Below, in pieces: positions 1 through 13,014 of a DNA stretch of 64,000 bases. The DNA is taken from positions 1,240,001 to 1,304,000 of the forward strand of contig MBPM02000003.1 of the NCBI GenBank assembly GCA_001695595.3, read 5' to 3'. Under the pieces are notes generated by a model, which was not told the DNA's origin, did not search any database, and saw only the letters and a list, made by a program, of their open reading frames with translations. Positions within the stretch are counted from its first letter, which is position 1, and each line of letters begins with the position of its first letter. This DNA comes from Plasmopara viticola (Eukaryota > Oomycota > Peronosporomycetes > Peronosporales > Peronosporaceae). Position numbers and translations under genes: made by a program.

Positions 1-1458
1 GCGGCGATGGAGTGTGCAGAGAGAGCGTGAGACTTGCGAGACGGTGCGGATAAACATGGGGATTGAGAAAAGAAAGGGGCGGGACTTGTGCGTCTTGGGC
101 GGCAAAATTGAGTCTTTGACGCTCGTGCCCGATTCTTTAATTGCGAAAGTCACGACGCTGCGACGTGGGATTTTATTGTTGATATTGGCCATGTGGGGTA
201 TCATAAGATCCTAAGCTGCACGAGGAAGTCCTTGGTTCTTATCGTGATTCACTTAGTACTGTAATCATACCGGTATCTAGTAATAGTCAAATCGAGGGTT
301 TTGCTTGCAAAAAGTCCTCTCTTTTGCATGCCGTGCTTTTATTAGTAGAATTCCTATCATTGTACTCTTGAAAATTACTACCTGTGAATAGTTATAAAGT
401 CGAAGTCTTGTCACCTTGAGCCGAAAGAGAAGACAAAAGGAAGTCGATACCAGCGCCCCAACGAATAACATTGAAGCATTAACAGCGATAGAGCTGAATA
501 TGCTGATTGATTTACAAAGCGTGAGAAACTGCAGTGTTAATCGGGAAAGTGCGAAATGGGAGACTGTGCGTCAAAAAGTGAATATCGGTCTTGACCGGAG
601 TTTTGACACCAATCATCAATATACCATTTAAATTATGACTCGAGTCGGTTATGGTCACTTGTACGCAGGTGGGTCATCACTTGATATATTCTTTGATAGT
701 TGAACAAAATTCATTACACTTTTGTCCAGCAAATTGCCTAGCTACTGTTGTGGTATCTAGAAGTATACCAAAGTAGGTTTAACTGTAAATCGAGGACGGC
801 AGGCATACAAACTTTCACTCACGTAGGGAGCCGAAGGTGCATTCAGAGTAAGCATTGACATTCCGTTGTTTCCATAACGGGTTTTTTGGTGCAGTGGTTT
901 AACTACCTCTGCTCCAAGTCGGTATCGAATCCACGAAAACTGACAGGTGATGCTATTTAGGGGATTACAATTGGGGAGTCGAAAAATTGAGAGGGAGCCA
1001 TTAAAAGTCGGTATGCGAAGCCTCTAATTAGGGGTAGACAACACCTTGGCGAAGCCCAATGCAAATTGGAAGAGACGATAATACTGGGTGGCGGAAAGCT
1101 GCAAGGATCGCTAACTTGACAGTAGACCCACCGAATCGGTATGCAAGATGTGATGTAGATCGGGTTAACCCGTGACCTCAAACAGGCGCAATTAGCATAT
1201 CGGCTACGACTAATTTCAGGAGTAAAAAACCCTTAAAAGACGAAAGGCCAAAAATGCCAACTTGTTCAAAAGGTGCTAAGGCCGTATAACGAAAGGCCGA
1301 AAGCAAGCTAAGAAACAGCATTTTGTGTTGAGCCACTCTTTTTTCTAGCAAAGGAGCTAAGGGGGTCATCCTCTTAGCTAGAATAGGACCCAATTGTGGC
1401 GGCTGCTAAAATGGGTCCAGGGTAACGATGAGGGCATAATTAGCAATACTGCTCCGAG
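1..1458. other. Region without a recognisable gene
   Basis: Only short open frames (up to about 75 codons) occur here and none resembles a family I know. The right part (about 950-1,450) may be the untranslated 3' tail of the minus-strand LINE that follows, but no poly-A signature marks its end. Confidence 0.4.
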
Positions 1459-1822
1459 TTAATATTCATCGTAAAGAGAACGTGTTGAAGCGTTATTTAG
1501 CTGCACTAAGTCTTCATTGTGGAATTTCAGCTGTCGATTGCTGGTGGATTTCAGTCTGGCTAGCAACTCAAGCAATTGCCGCAGTTTGGCACTGGAATGG
1601 TTTAAAATTTTGCAGCATAAGTCTCGATAGAAGTGTTGTATGCGAAGCACTATAACAGCCTCGACTTGAGTGATAACTTCGATGATGTTGGCTTGAATAT
1701 CATGCGAGCGAATATCATTCCTGTGCATCTACAAGCAACGTAGAACCACTACTCGAACAATGTGGAGAATCACAAATAAACCATAACCGTAACGCGACTT
1801 AGCATGGTCGGTGGGTTCATGT

Positions 1823-2805
1823 TTAAGAAAGTAGAGCTAACTCCCATTCCAGTGGGGCCCGAAAAAAGCCCCGAGAAGCATTGAGCCATTTAGACCAAAC
1901 TTGAGTCGCAAAATCGCAATACCAACATAAGTGTGGGGCAGTCTCCAGAATTCCGCAACCATAATGGCAGGTTGTAACTGCAGCACTGAGATGACGATAA
2001 CCGAGAAATAAAGCGTTGTGCTGGAGCCGATAAAGAAGGTCGGAGTAGACTGGTAAGACATGTCGACCCAGTTTGAAGTTCCACATAGTCGTATCAGGTC
2101 TTCCTGAGACGCCGAGTCGAGAAAGTGGCAATACTGGTGAATTAAATTTCGTTAAAAAAATTTGAATTCTTGTCACACTTAGCTCGGATATTTCATAAGT
2201 ATCAAAAGTCCAGGTGTGATGTGCGGCGTAAAATTTTGGCACTTGACTAGGCCTTATTGGATAAGGGTCTAGTGAATGCAGCAGAGAGCCGGCTTTGTCC
2301 ACGAAATTGTTGCATGAAATCGCGCTGACAATCCACCCCGAGCCAAATTGGCTTAAAAAAGGGAATGGTTTGTAGCCGTAATAGATATTGGGAAAGCCTT
2401 GTATAGTTGCGCCGGCCTAAAAAAATTTTGGGCAGCTACTTATTTTACTAACCCCAGTGGCCTTGTAGCCCCGGCTAGAGTTTTACCACAGTTGCCGTAG
2501 GTAACATTTACATTGTTTAGAATGGGCATCATTAGCCCGTCAAATTTGAACTGAAGTCTTGTAAGTTTTTTGCGAAATTGAGTATGCCATGTAAGAAGTA
2601 CGAAGTGCCAATACGACCCGGGACTTGTCCAGCGATGGAAACGGTGTGAAACCACGTTGTCCGGGGCAATATAAATGGGGGCGTAAACAATATCATAGGC
2701 TTGTCCCCAAGGCGAAGTTGCTTCATCGAAAAGTCGAATAATTGGGTCCGCCCAAGATGGTAAATTAGCCGGTCTCCTGCCAGCTAAATTCACTTTACAT
2801 AGCAT
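1823..2805 (-). pseudogene. LINE C-terminal region with zf-RVT-like Cys/His motif
   Basis: Minus-strand frames 2,805-2,440 and 2,302-1,823 continue downstream of the RT remnant. The second contains TTMWNFKLGRHVLPVYSDLL, then CHYGCGILETAPHLCWYC. A W-rich segment followed by C-x3-C-x7-H-x1-C-x2-C resembles the zf-RVT domain at the end of many LINE polyproteins. It is interrupted by stops. Confidence 0.6.
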
Positions 2806-2999
2806 GTGAGGTTGAAGACTCTTAATGGAGTCTAAGATAGGTGTTAAGCCTAATCCACCTTGACTTTAGCGAGGAACCACCGCTCGCGGGCCAGAGCGTT
2901 GGAAGACTTGAAACGACACATGAAGCGTGAAATTAGTCGTGAAAGCTGATCTTGAAAGCCAGTGGACGGAATATAACAAACACTGGCCGTGTACCATAG

Positions 3000-4415
3000 T
3001 ACAGGTAGAACTAATTGTTGGAGAATAACAACTTGACCCCGTAAAGTCCTTGGCGGTGCAGCCATAGCGAACACCAGTTTTCCATTTCCACGATGAGATG
3101 CTGGAGTCGATCAGCGTCCGAGAGAGTTGGTCCGTAATAAATACCCAAAAGTTTGGTGCAGGCATTATTGTCTACCACAACAACTCCCAGTGATAGAAGG
3201 TTTTGTCGTAATGGCTCATTTTCCGCAGTCCAAGGTTGAAAGGGAAGGATTACTGTCTTAGCCGTATTAAGACTCATCCCAGAGGCCTCACCATTATTCC
3301 CTACCAATTTTAAAAGTAACTGGTGTGGCGTATATCATGAAGGAGTCCGGTGCAGTCATCAACATAGCTAAAAACTGTATGGGTCGAATCATTAAGTGAG
3401 TCGGAGTCACAAATTGAGTAAGTATCACTTATTGAGTGAGTGGCTCATTGACTTTGGAGACCATAATTTTGAAGATGAACTCGAAGGAAAATAAGCAAAG
3501 GCTAAATAAAGAGCACGAATAATGCCGGCGATGATGGGTCCTCTTGACGAACCCCCGCACCCAGTTCAAATGGGTCAAGTGGTTGGCCATTAAACATCAG
3601 GGTAGTTAGGGTACCCGGAAAGAGGATTCGGATCCAGCGGCGGAATCGGTCCCCAAATCCATAGTGCAATAACATCATATCGAGTGCGTCCCATACGACA
3701 CTATCAAAGGCTTTAGCGAAATCTAGTAGAACGGTGCCAGCCAGGGAATTGCCACCCCCAAATAATTGGGTCAAAGCTTGAACCGTAGATGTGCGTGGCG
3801 AATATCCCGGCCCGGTACAAATCCAAATTGGTCGGGGTGAAGTAATTTTCCCAATACGAAGCCAAGCCTATGGGCAAAATTTTGGGCCCGATTTTAGCGT
3901 CCACATTAATAATGAAATTGGTCGATAATTGCTGGGAAGTTTACGATCGCCTATTTTATAAAGAAGCGAGACTTGAACCCTCCGCTGAAATCTAGTCATT
4001 TTTCCCTTTGGAATTGAGCAGCATTTATAACTTCGAATATTCTGCTCCAGAGGGGTAGATCTGTCTTATAATATTCAACAGAAAGACCGTCCGGTCCCGG
4101 CGTTTCTCCAATTGCCGTCTGTGTTAGCGCCCAATAAAACTTAAAAGCTGTGAAGGGGCTGTCCAAATAAGCCTGATCCGTCAAATTAAGTCGCGATTTA
4201 GTGCCATGGAGAATTTGGACCAATTTCAAAGGATCCCACTTTGGTTTCCTATGGCCAAATTCCTTCGAAGGCGAACAGTAAATCCCAGACCAGTACGACA
4301 AAAAAGAGGAACAAGTCGACTCTAGGTCTTCGATTAAATCGACTGGGATTGGCGTCTTGTGGAGAATGGCCGGCGGTCTGAATTTTTTCTCAGAGCAGCG
4401 CTTAGTGGATTCCAA
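3000..4415 (-). pseudogene. LINE reverse transcriptase, inactivated
   Basis: Three diagnostic stretches appear in order on the minus strand. GETPGPDGLSVEYYK (in the frame 4,415-3,996) matches the LINE fingers motif PGPDG-x-x-x-E-F/Y-Y. LDFAKAFDSVVWDAL (frame 3,774-3,502) is RT motif A with its catalytic Asp, and the same frame has GVRQEDPSSP, a GVRQGDPLSP motif with G changed to E. SYVDDCTGLLHDI (about 3,365-3,320, another frame) is the YxDD motif C. The active-site residues survive, but the motifs lie in different frames. Confidence 0.8.
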
Positions 4416-4706
4416 GTCGGAGGTAAACTTCCGCTTGGACGAATAGTAATTTTGTTCATTCAGCTTTTCTTTAAGCTGGATTTTTGCAATAGTTATACGG
4501 TCCGAATGGACACTAGATGGTTCCTGAGCGTGCAGATGCTGAAGTCCGTTTACTTAAAGGTGAAGATTTTCAAGCACCCGCATGCGTTCAATTTTTTCTT
4601 CAGGAACAACTCAAGCAGAAAAATAGAATCGTTTCGTTTGTGTTCATCGAAAACGAATCCCGAATTATAGAAATATTAATTAGGAGCCCAGAAAGAGTTT
4701 GCTAAC

Positions 4707-4982
4707 TCATTTTAAGGTTTTGTGCAAATACTCTTGGTATTCAGGCAACTGGATTACCCAAACTGGGCAATTCCATGGGGCCCTTTTTGACAATCTGAAG
4801 ATTGAACAGCCAAGTCGAAAAAAAATTCCAGTATGGTCGCCAATTCCTGCCAAGTTTTTAAAATCGTGGTGAATATCCTGAAAATCCTTGTGAAAAGGTT
4901 GAGAGCTGACTAAAATATAGTCAATCCTTGAACTTGATTGGGGCTTGTAATTTGTTGGAGATGGGGGTTTTGAAGTCGCCAA
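4707..4982 (-). pseudogene. LINE endonuclease (APE-type) C-terminal fragment
   Basis: The frame contains SRIDYILVS, then about 20 residues later a GDHTGIFF segment. This is the C-terminal pattern of APE-like LINE endonucleases (R-I-D-Y/F-I ... S-D-H), which nick the target before reverse transcription. The usual SDH is GDH here. The N-terminal catalytic part, expected at about 5,000-5,560, is too broken to follow. Confidence 0.6.
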
Positions 4983-5919
4983 GGGTTGACCAAACGGATT
5001 GAACTCATTTAGTCGAGCAACTTATTGCGCCCTTGAAGACGATTACAATTGCCGTGTCGTGCCTAATCTAGTTGACTGGAAATGACGGTATTAAAGTCCC
5101 CCAGAACAATATAGTGACTGTTTTCTTCAAATGAGGTGGCAAAATTCCAAAAAATTTAGCCCGGTGTCCCGGCTGAACTGGAGCGTATAGTACGTAAATT
5201 TATGTTAAAGCCGAGTCAATATTTCCCCGGATTAGAGGATACCGGGAGAGGATATCCAGAGAAGTGACGTGCCGGCGCGTAACGTCTTGAAGCTTGCGGA
5301 TAGGGCAAGTAGGTGTTATCAACAAACCAAAACCAGCTTGACCTGTAATAGCGTTCATATTACCGTGAAACTAAAAAACTGGTGTTGAGCTGGGAAGCTG
5401 TTTTCCAGTAAAGTTGGGTTCTTTTAAAGATTTTGTTACCCAAAAATTTTGTTTCTTTAATTCCCACCATGTGGAAATTGTTTGAGAAGTAATTTAGGGT
5501 TCGTTGCGATACATTGTTTGATCCATTCGCATTGATTGAGTATACTTTTAGAGTCCATTGTATTATGGGTAAATGGAGACCTGGGGGTCCACTAAAGTGG
5601 CCTGCTTGCGCAGATACTTAAAAGTTTTGCGTAATATAAAAAGAATTGGCTCAGCCAAAATTCTTTCCATCAAGGGAGAATTCATTATGGCGGACAGAGT
5701 TGAAATATCCCATGATAACCACAACAGTGGGGCAGTGACGATGCTGCCTTTCGAGAAATGCACTCAATCTATGCGGGTCCATGTAGATGCTGGGTGCAAT
5801 AATTTGCAGAGCTAGATCGGCCTCAGCCAGTTTAACTTTGACCAGAATTAAGTCTGTTTAGGGCATAATTGACCCAAAAGTGACTGGAAGTCAAAGTCGG
5901 TCTAATTTGGGTCAAGTGC

Positions 5920-6782
5920 TCAGACGTGGCCTGATATTGACCCATCGGCTGACGAAGGGTAATCACGTGAGCCCGATGCTCGGAAGACCGCGTGACCAAA
6001 AGCCTCAGACCGAAGGTGGTGAAAATTGGCATCCACTTCCGAATCGAGTAGAACACGGTGAAGGCTTGGTTGTGCTTGGGCCGTTGATAGTAGTATGTCC
6101 GGGTCAGTTATTTGGGTAAAAGATCCCAAGAATTTCTCAATGATCGCGCAGAGCTGAGAAAGGGTTAATTCTTCAACATTTCCTTGGTATACGGCCCCAT
6201 TCAATATTTCTTTGCTCACACTCGAGACCATTACAAAAGACGCCACAGACTGAGGTGGGTCCATATTTGTGTCCCAGAAAGTGATATTTTGGTCCGGCGG
6301 AATGGGTCCTTTCGAGCCTTCACGAAGCCATTCGTAAGAATTTATATCGGAAATAGGCGAAAATTCTCGCTGGAAGGGAGGTAAACGCCGCGAATCCACA
6401 GTCGGGGTGACAACGGTACTTAAGACCAATTGTTTTGCCCGAAGAATGCGCGCAGACGAAAAATCAGCCGCTGTAATTGATGCCACCGAAAATTTGGCTC
6501 GCCTTTGTTTGGCCAAACTGATTTTGGTCTAGCCATAATAGTAGTCTCAATGTCTTTTAATAAGGAAACTGAACCGAGTTCTGAATTAAAGTGATCCCCA
6601 CTATGCGGCTCACATTCCAACCCAGAATCGTGATTCATTGATGAATGGTCTCTTGAGTCACTCTCATTGTCATCCGCTGGTGGAATGCTTCCAGCAGCAT
6701 CTGAATTGCGCCTTGCTTTATCAGCCTCAGATTTGTGAGTTTCTATACTCTTTGATAGTGAAGACGATTCATCGATAAACAC
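5920..6782 (-). pseudogene. LINE ORF1-like leader protein, frameshifted
   Basis: Two overlapping minus-strand frames (6,782-6,420 and 6,516-5,920) read as a hydrophilic Ser/Asp/Glu-rich N-terminus followed by a region with no recognised domain. Its place directly upstream of the endonuclease and RT remnants is the only reason to call it LINE ORF1; I cannot see an RRM or zinc knuckle. A frameshift near 6,450-6,500 separates the two parts. Confidence 0.4.
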
Positions 6783-8559
6783 TCGTGAAATGTTTCCTCA
6801 GCAAGAGAGGCGGTGTGCCAAATATTGCTCTGTTGCGGTTAAGCCATAGTGTGCGCAAAATGACGCAGCGAGCAACGTTAAACAGGCGAAAAGATTTGAG
6901 CGTACCGAAAGAAGCCTTAAGTTCATCAGGAATCACCAACTGGTGAAGAAACACAACGTGACCAAATAATTGTGATGCCGAAAACCCGTAAAAAAGGAGC
7001 CATAGATGTTGGGCCATGTGACAGTCCTAAAGTAGATAAAGGGGAGTCTCAGTCGTGTTGCACCCATAAGCACATTGAATAACGTTGGTATGCCTGAGGT
7101 ACTTGTAGCGGAAAGCAAGTTCGTTATGCTGAAGTCGGTAAACAAAGTCACTTTAAGGGGGGGAGAAGATCGCGCTGAAGGCGATTCTTAAAAGACTAGT
7201 GCTTTGGCTGACCTGCCTGTAAGGAGCTGAAAGTTGATACAGTGGAAGAGGCGGTGGATCTTGAGCTATCTGAAGTTTCTTGATCATATTACCTGAGGCT
7301 TGGAAGAAAACTTGGCCATCAAAAGTTCCTATGTAGAATGCGCTGACCAGACCCTCAGGCGGAAGTGGGTAATTACAAAGTCTCGGTAGTGCTGAGGAAG
7401 ATCAATGCGCAAGGCGAATTTTTAAATTACCGCCGACCTGTTTTGATATAAAAGCCGATTAAAGCGTTGCTTTAAGTGTCTTGGTCCGCGAGAGCACCAT
7501 ACACACTGCCGAATGTGGAAAGTCGCAAATCAATTTGACGGCTGAAGAAGCAAGAAGCTACACGATAGAGCACCACCAAAGGGTGGTTCACATTTGCAAA
7601 ATAAAGAAAGCCAATATTTCAAATTGGCCAAGCAGTCGTGTAAACACAGAATTCTCATCTTGTCTAATTATAATCTCAGAGCTCTAGTCCGCGATAGCAA
7701 GTAGAAATTACGTGCCAGCGAGAAGTCTGTGCCAATTGAGAAAGTGGAACGCAAATAAAGTCCAAAAACTGACCACATCAATGGCAGTTTGTGCCGGAGC
7801 ATACCATTTTTGGAGGAGTTGATAAGTTGCAACGGCAGTAAATTATTAGCTGACGGATGAGGTTGGCTTGAAGTAAATCAACCGATGATGCAACCGAGAG
7901 TAAATCGAGCCTTTCAAGTTCTTTTCCACAGAAAATCACTTGCTAAATAGTTCTCTCCAAGTAGCAAGATCATCGATAGCTGTTGAGAAATTGTTATTGA
8001 CGAAGTTGCACATAAGTGGGGTGAATTGCAGTAGATCTTGTTCCAAAGCTGAAATTGTACCTAGAAATTCCAGATTGTTGACAAAATTATAATTTTAAAA
8101 AGAAGCACTCGAAAGCTTAGAGTGCGTGTTCGTCATCGCCAAGAAACACACAATTTTTTAAATTATATACGAAGGGATTATAATATAAAAGCGGTTGTGA
8201 CGGCACGTTTAATTGCGATGCTCAAAAGAGATGTGTGCTCGTTATTTAGCAAGCGGTAACTCCTATAGCTTAAAGCTGATTGTTAGTTCCAGGAGCTTCG
8301 GTTGGCCAGGGGCGAGAAGAAAAGATGACTATCTTATTCATATTGATAATATTTGTGGCACTAAAAAAGGTTTGTTCTTAAAGACTGGGGTGCGCAAGAT
8401 AGATTGTTGATATATCCTGCAACATCATATGCGAAGCTGATGATGTGTTGGAATGTGTTCCGGATTTTAATGACAGAGTCCTCACTTGTTGTCCGCAGGT
8501 AGTAGAGCTAAGGCTCATTTGAAAAGCTCAAATAAACCGGAAGACCCTGTCGAATGCCG

Positions 8560-9224
8560 GCTCACAAATTGAAAAGTCCGAGCGTGAGTAACTATTTATG
8601 ACTTGGACGAGATTTCCATCTAAAATGTCTTGATCCAATGTCGAAAATTAAGTCCAAATCCCCAATGTTGTGACAATTGATCTTGTGCATGCCGGTTGAC
8701 ACTATTAGACGCTTTGTCAAAGTAGCACCGACTGGATTACGGGAGTTAGTACGCCGACAAAGTATTGTAGCGCATGGATTATGTCATGTCCCGGAAAAAG
8801 GCAAATTGGTCAGCTAATACAGCAGCTAAATTTTGTTGAGGCGATAGGCCAAAGACTTAAGCCCAAACGTGGTATCTTGAGTCAGCAACTTCAAAGGTCG
8901 ATAGATCTCGAGTCCAAGTGAGAGCCGTGTTTAAAGAGCAAAAGAATATAGACACAGCGTTACAATCAGTCATTCGATTCAATCGAGATTAAGCCGCTTA
9001 AACAAATTCCAATCCTGAGCCCATTGAGCCGGAAAGCTGGTAATATTCACAGGAAGTCCGTCTGGTCCGGAAGATTTCCTACTAGCATTGCGCGTTATAG
9101 CGTGAAAGGCGTTAGCTTTCAGCGGCGCGCCGAACATAGCAGAGTGGGTCGATGTTAGCTTCCGAGTGCCATGTTGAAGAATGTCTTGTAAATTTTGTGG
9201 GCCAAAGTGCTGCCGTTCGACCAT
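8560..9224 (-). pseudogene. LINE reverse transcriptase remnant (copy 2)
   Basis: KSSGPDGLPVN is the LINE GPDG motif. About 330 nt downstream a broken frame reads FDKASNSVNRHAQDQL, then WGFGLNFRHWIKTF. This matches the RT motif-A neighbourhood FDKAFDSV ... WGFG..FR.WI. The catalytic Asp of motif A is kept but FDS has become SNS. Stops lie between the two motifs. Confidence 0.6.
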
Positions 9225-9487
9225 GAGATTTTGTAAATCCGGTTAAAAAATGATTTCCCACAACTGTCAACGAGTGAAAAGTATTGTGCTTGGATCGTTA
9301 GACAATTCCGAAGGCGAATCAACTAAAATCTCAATTGTACTACCATAGGATACCGAAAAAAATGTTTCAAAGACAGCTCACCGGACATGATACTCATGTC
9401 AAATTTATAAACACTATCACTGCCATGGATTGCCATCAAATTGGTAAATAAACTTGGTAAAATAAGTCACGCCGATGCTGATTGTAG

Positions 9488-9838
9488 TCACTGAGATCGA
9501 TCGAATAAGTTTTTCACAAACACGAGAAGCGGGAAGTAGCTTCCGAAGTTGCGCAGAAGTAGCCTCATTACGCCATAAATTTTCCTGGTAGAGCTAAATA
9601 CGGTCTCTTCATTAAGCTCATCAAGCAAGCATCCTGGATTCCGGTTTGGGTCGGGGGAAGCTGTAAGTTGCTTGAAAGATCTTGAATAGAAGCAGTCAGG
9701 ATGGGCAATTGAAAGGAAGCGAGTCCGAAGAAACTTTTTAGCGAAAGCAGCTGAGAATGCAATAGAAACGTGATCGGATGTCCCATACTTGTGTCCCATC
9801 AAATACTTACTTGAGCAATATGTTTGTCGTAAAATCAC
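9488..9838 (-). pseudogene. LINE endonuclease C-terminal fragment (copy 2)
   Basis: A 116-residue frame without a credible start contains the segment KYGTSDHVSIAFS, which fits the terminal SDH motif of APE-type LINE endonucleases. Further on, the frame has the Arg-rich linker (EETVFSSTRKIYG) seen between endonuclease and RT in such elements. No catalytic N-terminal half could be read. Confidence 0.5.
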
Positions 9839-9871
9839 ACCAGTGATGCATCTAAGCTTAGTTTACTCAAG

Positions 9872-10866
9872 CTAAATGCATTCGGTACGCAAACCAAAAT
9901 CGCACGCTTTTTGAATTTCGGCTATCGCTACTTCCTTGATCGGATCTGTCTCTTCGATAAAGAAACTGGTACCATTCTTTTCGATCGGTTCCCAGATCAT
10001 TGTGCGCCGCTTACGTGCATCCCGTGCGAAACGGCCTTCTCTCACGGGAGCTGCGCCTTATAATCGAGAAACACTTCCGTCAATTCGCGTTCGCTAAAGG
10101 AAGCGGCTACGCAGAGGGTGGCTAAATCAGCTGTAAAAAAGGCATTTGAAAATTCAGCCCCATCCAAAGATAAAAATTCAACTGTCTCTTTTGGGCTCAC
10201 CTCGATTCTCCGCGAATCCATCCGTAAGAGGCAGTTGGACTCTTCTATGAAAGCTTTAACTGTCTCTCAGGTTGCTATTTCTAAGTCACTTCCCTTCTGT
10301 TTCTCCATTCTCCTCTCCTGCACCTGACGTCATTATGTCGGATAAGGATCCGCCACTTTGTATAGGTTTTGATGCTGGTGACGTCGAATTTGCCCTGCCT
10401 TATATTGACGCTAACAAATCTATGACTGAAAAAAATCACTTGCCTGTAACGAAAGCAAGCGCTCCTCTATGAACAAAGGCAGCTTCCATCGGTAAGCATC
10501 GTATGGTCGTTCGGGTACTGAACTGGGTGAAACAACAACGTTTGAATATGATATTGATGCATTGGAAGGCACAGCAAGTGCTAATGACCTTTTTGGGTTA
10601 GGTAAAGCACGTGAAGCGTTCGGGATGAGCTTAAAGTCTTGAAAAATACGAGCCTGGCGAGCGTCTTTCGAAAGCTGTAGCTGATCGGCTTTTGCAAGTT
10701 CATTAAGCACCTCAACGAGATACTTACGCTTTATAGCTCGTAGACAAGGAATCCACACGCGATGCTGTTTTGCTGCATTACCCGGTGTCGGAGCCAGTTT
10801 CAGCGCATTAAGACGCAAAGCGTCGAGATTTTGAAGAGCGAATTCAGACTCGCTAGACTATAACAT
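9872..10866 (-). pseudogene. Frameshifted ORF of unknown function crossing the edge of block A
   Basis: Going down the minus strand, an open frame without ATG (about 10,866-10,420) reads ALQNLDALRLNALKLAPTPG and continues to LLSLQASDFFQS. Further coding-like pieces follow in shifted frames: ANSTSPASKPIQSGGSLSD, then VEFLSLDGAEFSNAFFTADL, then RKRRTMIWEPIEKNG to a stop at 9,872. I do not recognise the protein; position suggests a LINE or gag-like leader ORF. The duplicated block begins at 10,210, inside this frame, so only its upstream part recurs on the right (46,972-47,409). Confidence 0.4.
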
Positions 10867-10869
10867 TGA

Positions 10870-11744
10870 ATCTCCTGGTAGCTGATGAGGGAACCCGGAG
10901 CGGCGCTATGTAGGCATGCTTATGAACAACTCGTAGCTGGTGAGCTTCTACGCGGGTTACTGTCAACAGCATGAGATGCAAGCTTAATTATAGTCCGCAC
11001 AAAGCTAAGGGAATCTCTACTGACATATTACGGACAGAAACGCAATGTCCGGGGAAGGTAGAGGGACTGAGGTCGGTCGTACTGAAGTCAGTGTTTGAAG
11101 TGCTCTTGTTGCTTCTATTCATGACGGAGCAGAAGGATGTCTTCAGTCTTTGAGGCTGTCGGCAAAAAGAAAATAATGGTGAAGCATTGTACCTCAACAC
11201 ACGGCCGAATACAAGTGCAGTTCTTTGTTTAGAACTGCGCAAGTTGTTAAGCCCTTGAATGAAATTTATGTTTACTCCTTGAATGAGGTTCTTACGGTTT
11301 TCCGCCAGACTACGTTGAGCGGTAGGTATCAGACAACAACAAGGGAAAAAAAGTCAAGGCGCGTTAGGTGCTTAAGTTAATACAGCGAGAGTAACGACGG
11401 CTTGTCACTAAAGATGAGTAGCCCGGCGAGCGTCGGAGGCGACGGTGGCAGGAAGCGACAAGGCGAGCGCAACGGAGACACTGTAAGAGGTTGAGGCCGA
11501 AACGAGAGGCTTATAACGAAAGGCAACGAACAAACGGGGCTTGTGCGGTGTCGTAAAAAAATCAGCACTGGCGCTCGCTTATGCATTTGTATAATTAAGA
11601 ATTAAGTAGACTTATCCACAGCATTTTTGTTCAGCGTGTTCTTCTTTCCAAGCGAAATTTGATAAAACGCCCCCCCCCCTCGAGAAAGAAGAATCGAAGG
11701 AGTTGCTACGATCTGCAAGGTTAGTTATAGCGACCTGTACCATA
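10870..11744. other. Non-coding stretch of block A with a C10 tract
   Basis: No frame here is recognisable. A run of ten C residues lies at 11,670-11,679 and has the same length in the right-hand copy (G10 near 46,150-46,159). Short frames in both directions are shared by the two copies because of the duplication, which is not evidence that they are genes. Confidence 0.5.
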
Positions 11745-13014
11745 CTTGAAAGCAAGCAAAAAAATCCTACAATTTACGGAAGAAGTTAAGGTGTGACGTA
11801 ACCGTCGTCACTGGTAGTTTTGTTTATAACGGCTTTAACGCAATACATTAAATATTTCTAAAATACATTTGTATAGGTCTTGATGCGACGAAAAATTCGA
11901 AACGCTCATTAGCCTGCTGTCTTTATGCTTGTATTTGAGCTTGCTCCTGGGCTTGTTAATGCTGTTGTTGCTAAGTGGAATACAACGATATAACAGTAGT
12001 TGCTGCATGAATAGTGTGTCTGTTCCTATCGTTACAAAAGAGATTACATTAGCCTGTTTGTTTATGTTTGCTTGGCGGTTGGCACTAGTCGCATCTTGCG
12101 GGGTGCTCATGAGTTCGAACGCGACGCTGGTCGTACTTGTCGTCAAGAAACCTTATTTGGCTGTTGACGAGGTCTTAAATTTGGAGATAGGCGTTCAGTC
12201 ATACTGCCTCTTTGTTGGCCCAAATTTGCTGGAATTCTCAGCGCTCTTTGAATAATTAATCAGACCTTAGTAATGCATTAAGAAGAAAGCCAAAGCTAGT
12301 CAAATTTTGTTTCTTGTGTTTATGGATAGAGTGGTCTAATAAACTCACAAAACCTCTTGCGTTTGGCGATTTAAGTTCTCAGTGAATCCTAGCACCTGAG
12401 TCTTACAATCGGGAATTTTGTTTCAAATAACTTGAACAAGCTTCAGCTGCTTCACCGTTGGTATCCAAAAGTCTTGTTGAGCTCCTTATTACGGCTTGTT
12501 AGAAGCTCAGTGGTATTGATGAACGGGTTCGTGAGCTCACGGGTCTCTCGTTTTCCCATGCAACGAAGCCGAACGTAACAGCTCAGTAGTGTTGAATGTA
12601 AATCAAGCAAAACCAACGGGGTGACTTACCTGAAAGTTATTGTCCGTATTTTAAGAAGCAGGACAAAAGGCAAAAGAACAAAACCACGACCATCTGAAGA
12701 AATCCCAGATCTCTGTACCACACTAGCGTGCAACAAAACTAAGTTCGTGCTGCAAGACAACCCTTTGTTATCTAGTTTAATCCTACTATGTGACTTGTAC
12801 CAACAATCAAAGGATGACTCGTTTTCTCATTATGTGACCAAAAACGAGCATCCCTGCCTCAAAGTATTAAATTTGACACGACGAGTGCTACTTTGTAACA
12901 CAATCGCGGAGAAAGCTTATTAAAGCCGGTCGTCGGGCAAGGCTGAGGCGCGGGTAGGGCAAAGTCGCTAAAGGAGGTGGAGTGTTTGTTGCTTAAAGCA
13001 AATTGAGAAGTGAT

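Larger units (their letters stand above)
1459..6782 (-). mobile_element. Degenerate LINE (non-LTR) retrotransposon, copy 1
   Basis: Reading down the minus strand, the pieces fall in the order expected of an L1-type element: a leader ORF (about 6,782-5,920), an endonuclease tail (about 4,982-4,707), reverse transcriptase (about 4,415-3,000) and a C-terminal Cys/His region (2,302-1,823). The frame is broken many times by stops and frameshifts, so the element cannot make its proteins. The outer limits are approximate because no target duplication was found. A second LINE fragment follows in the same orientation. Confidence 0.75.
6769..9838 (-). mobile_element. Degenerate LINE retrotransposon, copy 2
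   Basis: This is a second minus-strand LINE, placed head to tail with copy 1. A zf-RVT-like tail lies at 7,151-6,769 (a W-rich segment, then LRTLWLNRNRAIF). An RT remnant follows at about 9,224-8,560, where KSSGPDGLPV corresponds to the PGPDG motif and FDKASNSVNRHAQDQL to a decayed FDKAFDSV motif A. An endonuclease tail lies at 9,838-9,488 (YGTSDHVSIAFS, the SDH motif). It is more decayed than copy 1, and the sequences are not close enough for a recent tandem copy. Confidence 0.65.

Noticed and set aside
11929..12255. Membrane protein gene (Leu-rich N-terminus) in unit 1, with a paralogue in unit 2
   Set aside because: Conservation between copies comes from DNA repeat duplication. Frames change at the ends and hydrophobicity comes from a repetitive TTG/CTG stretch. 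No gene context.
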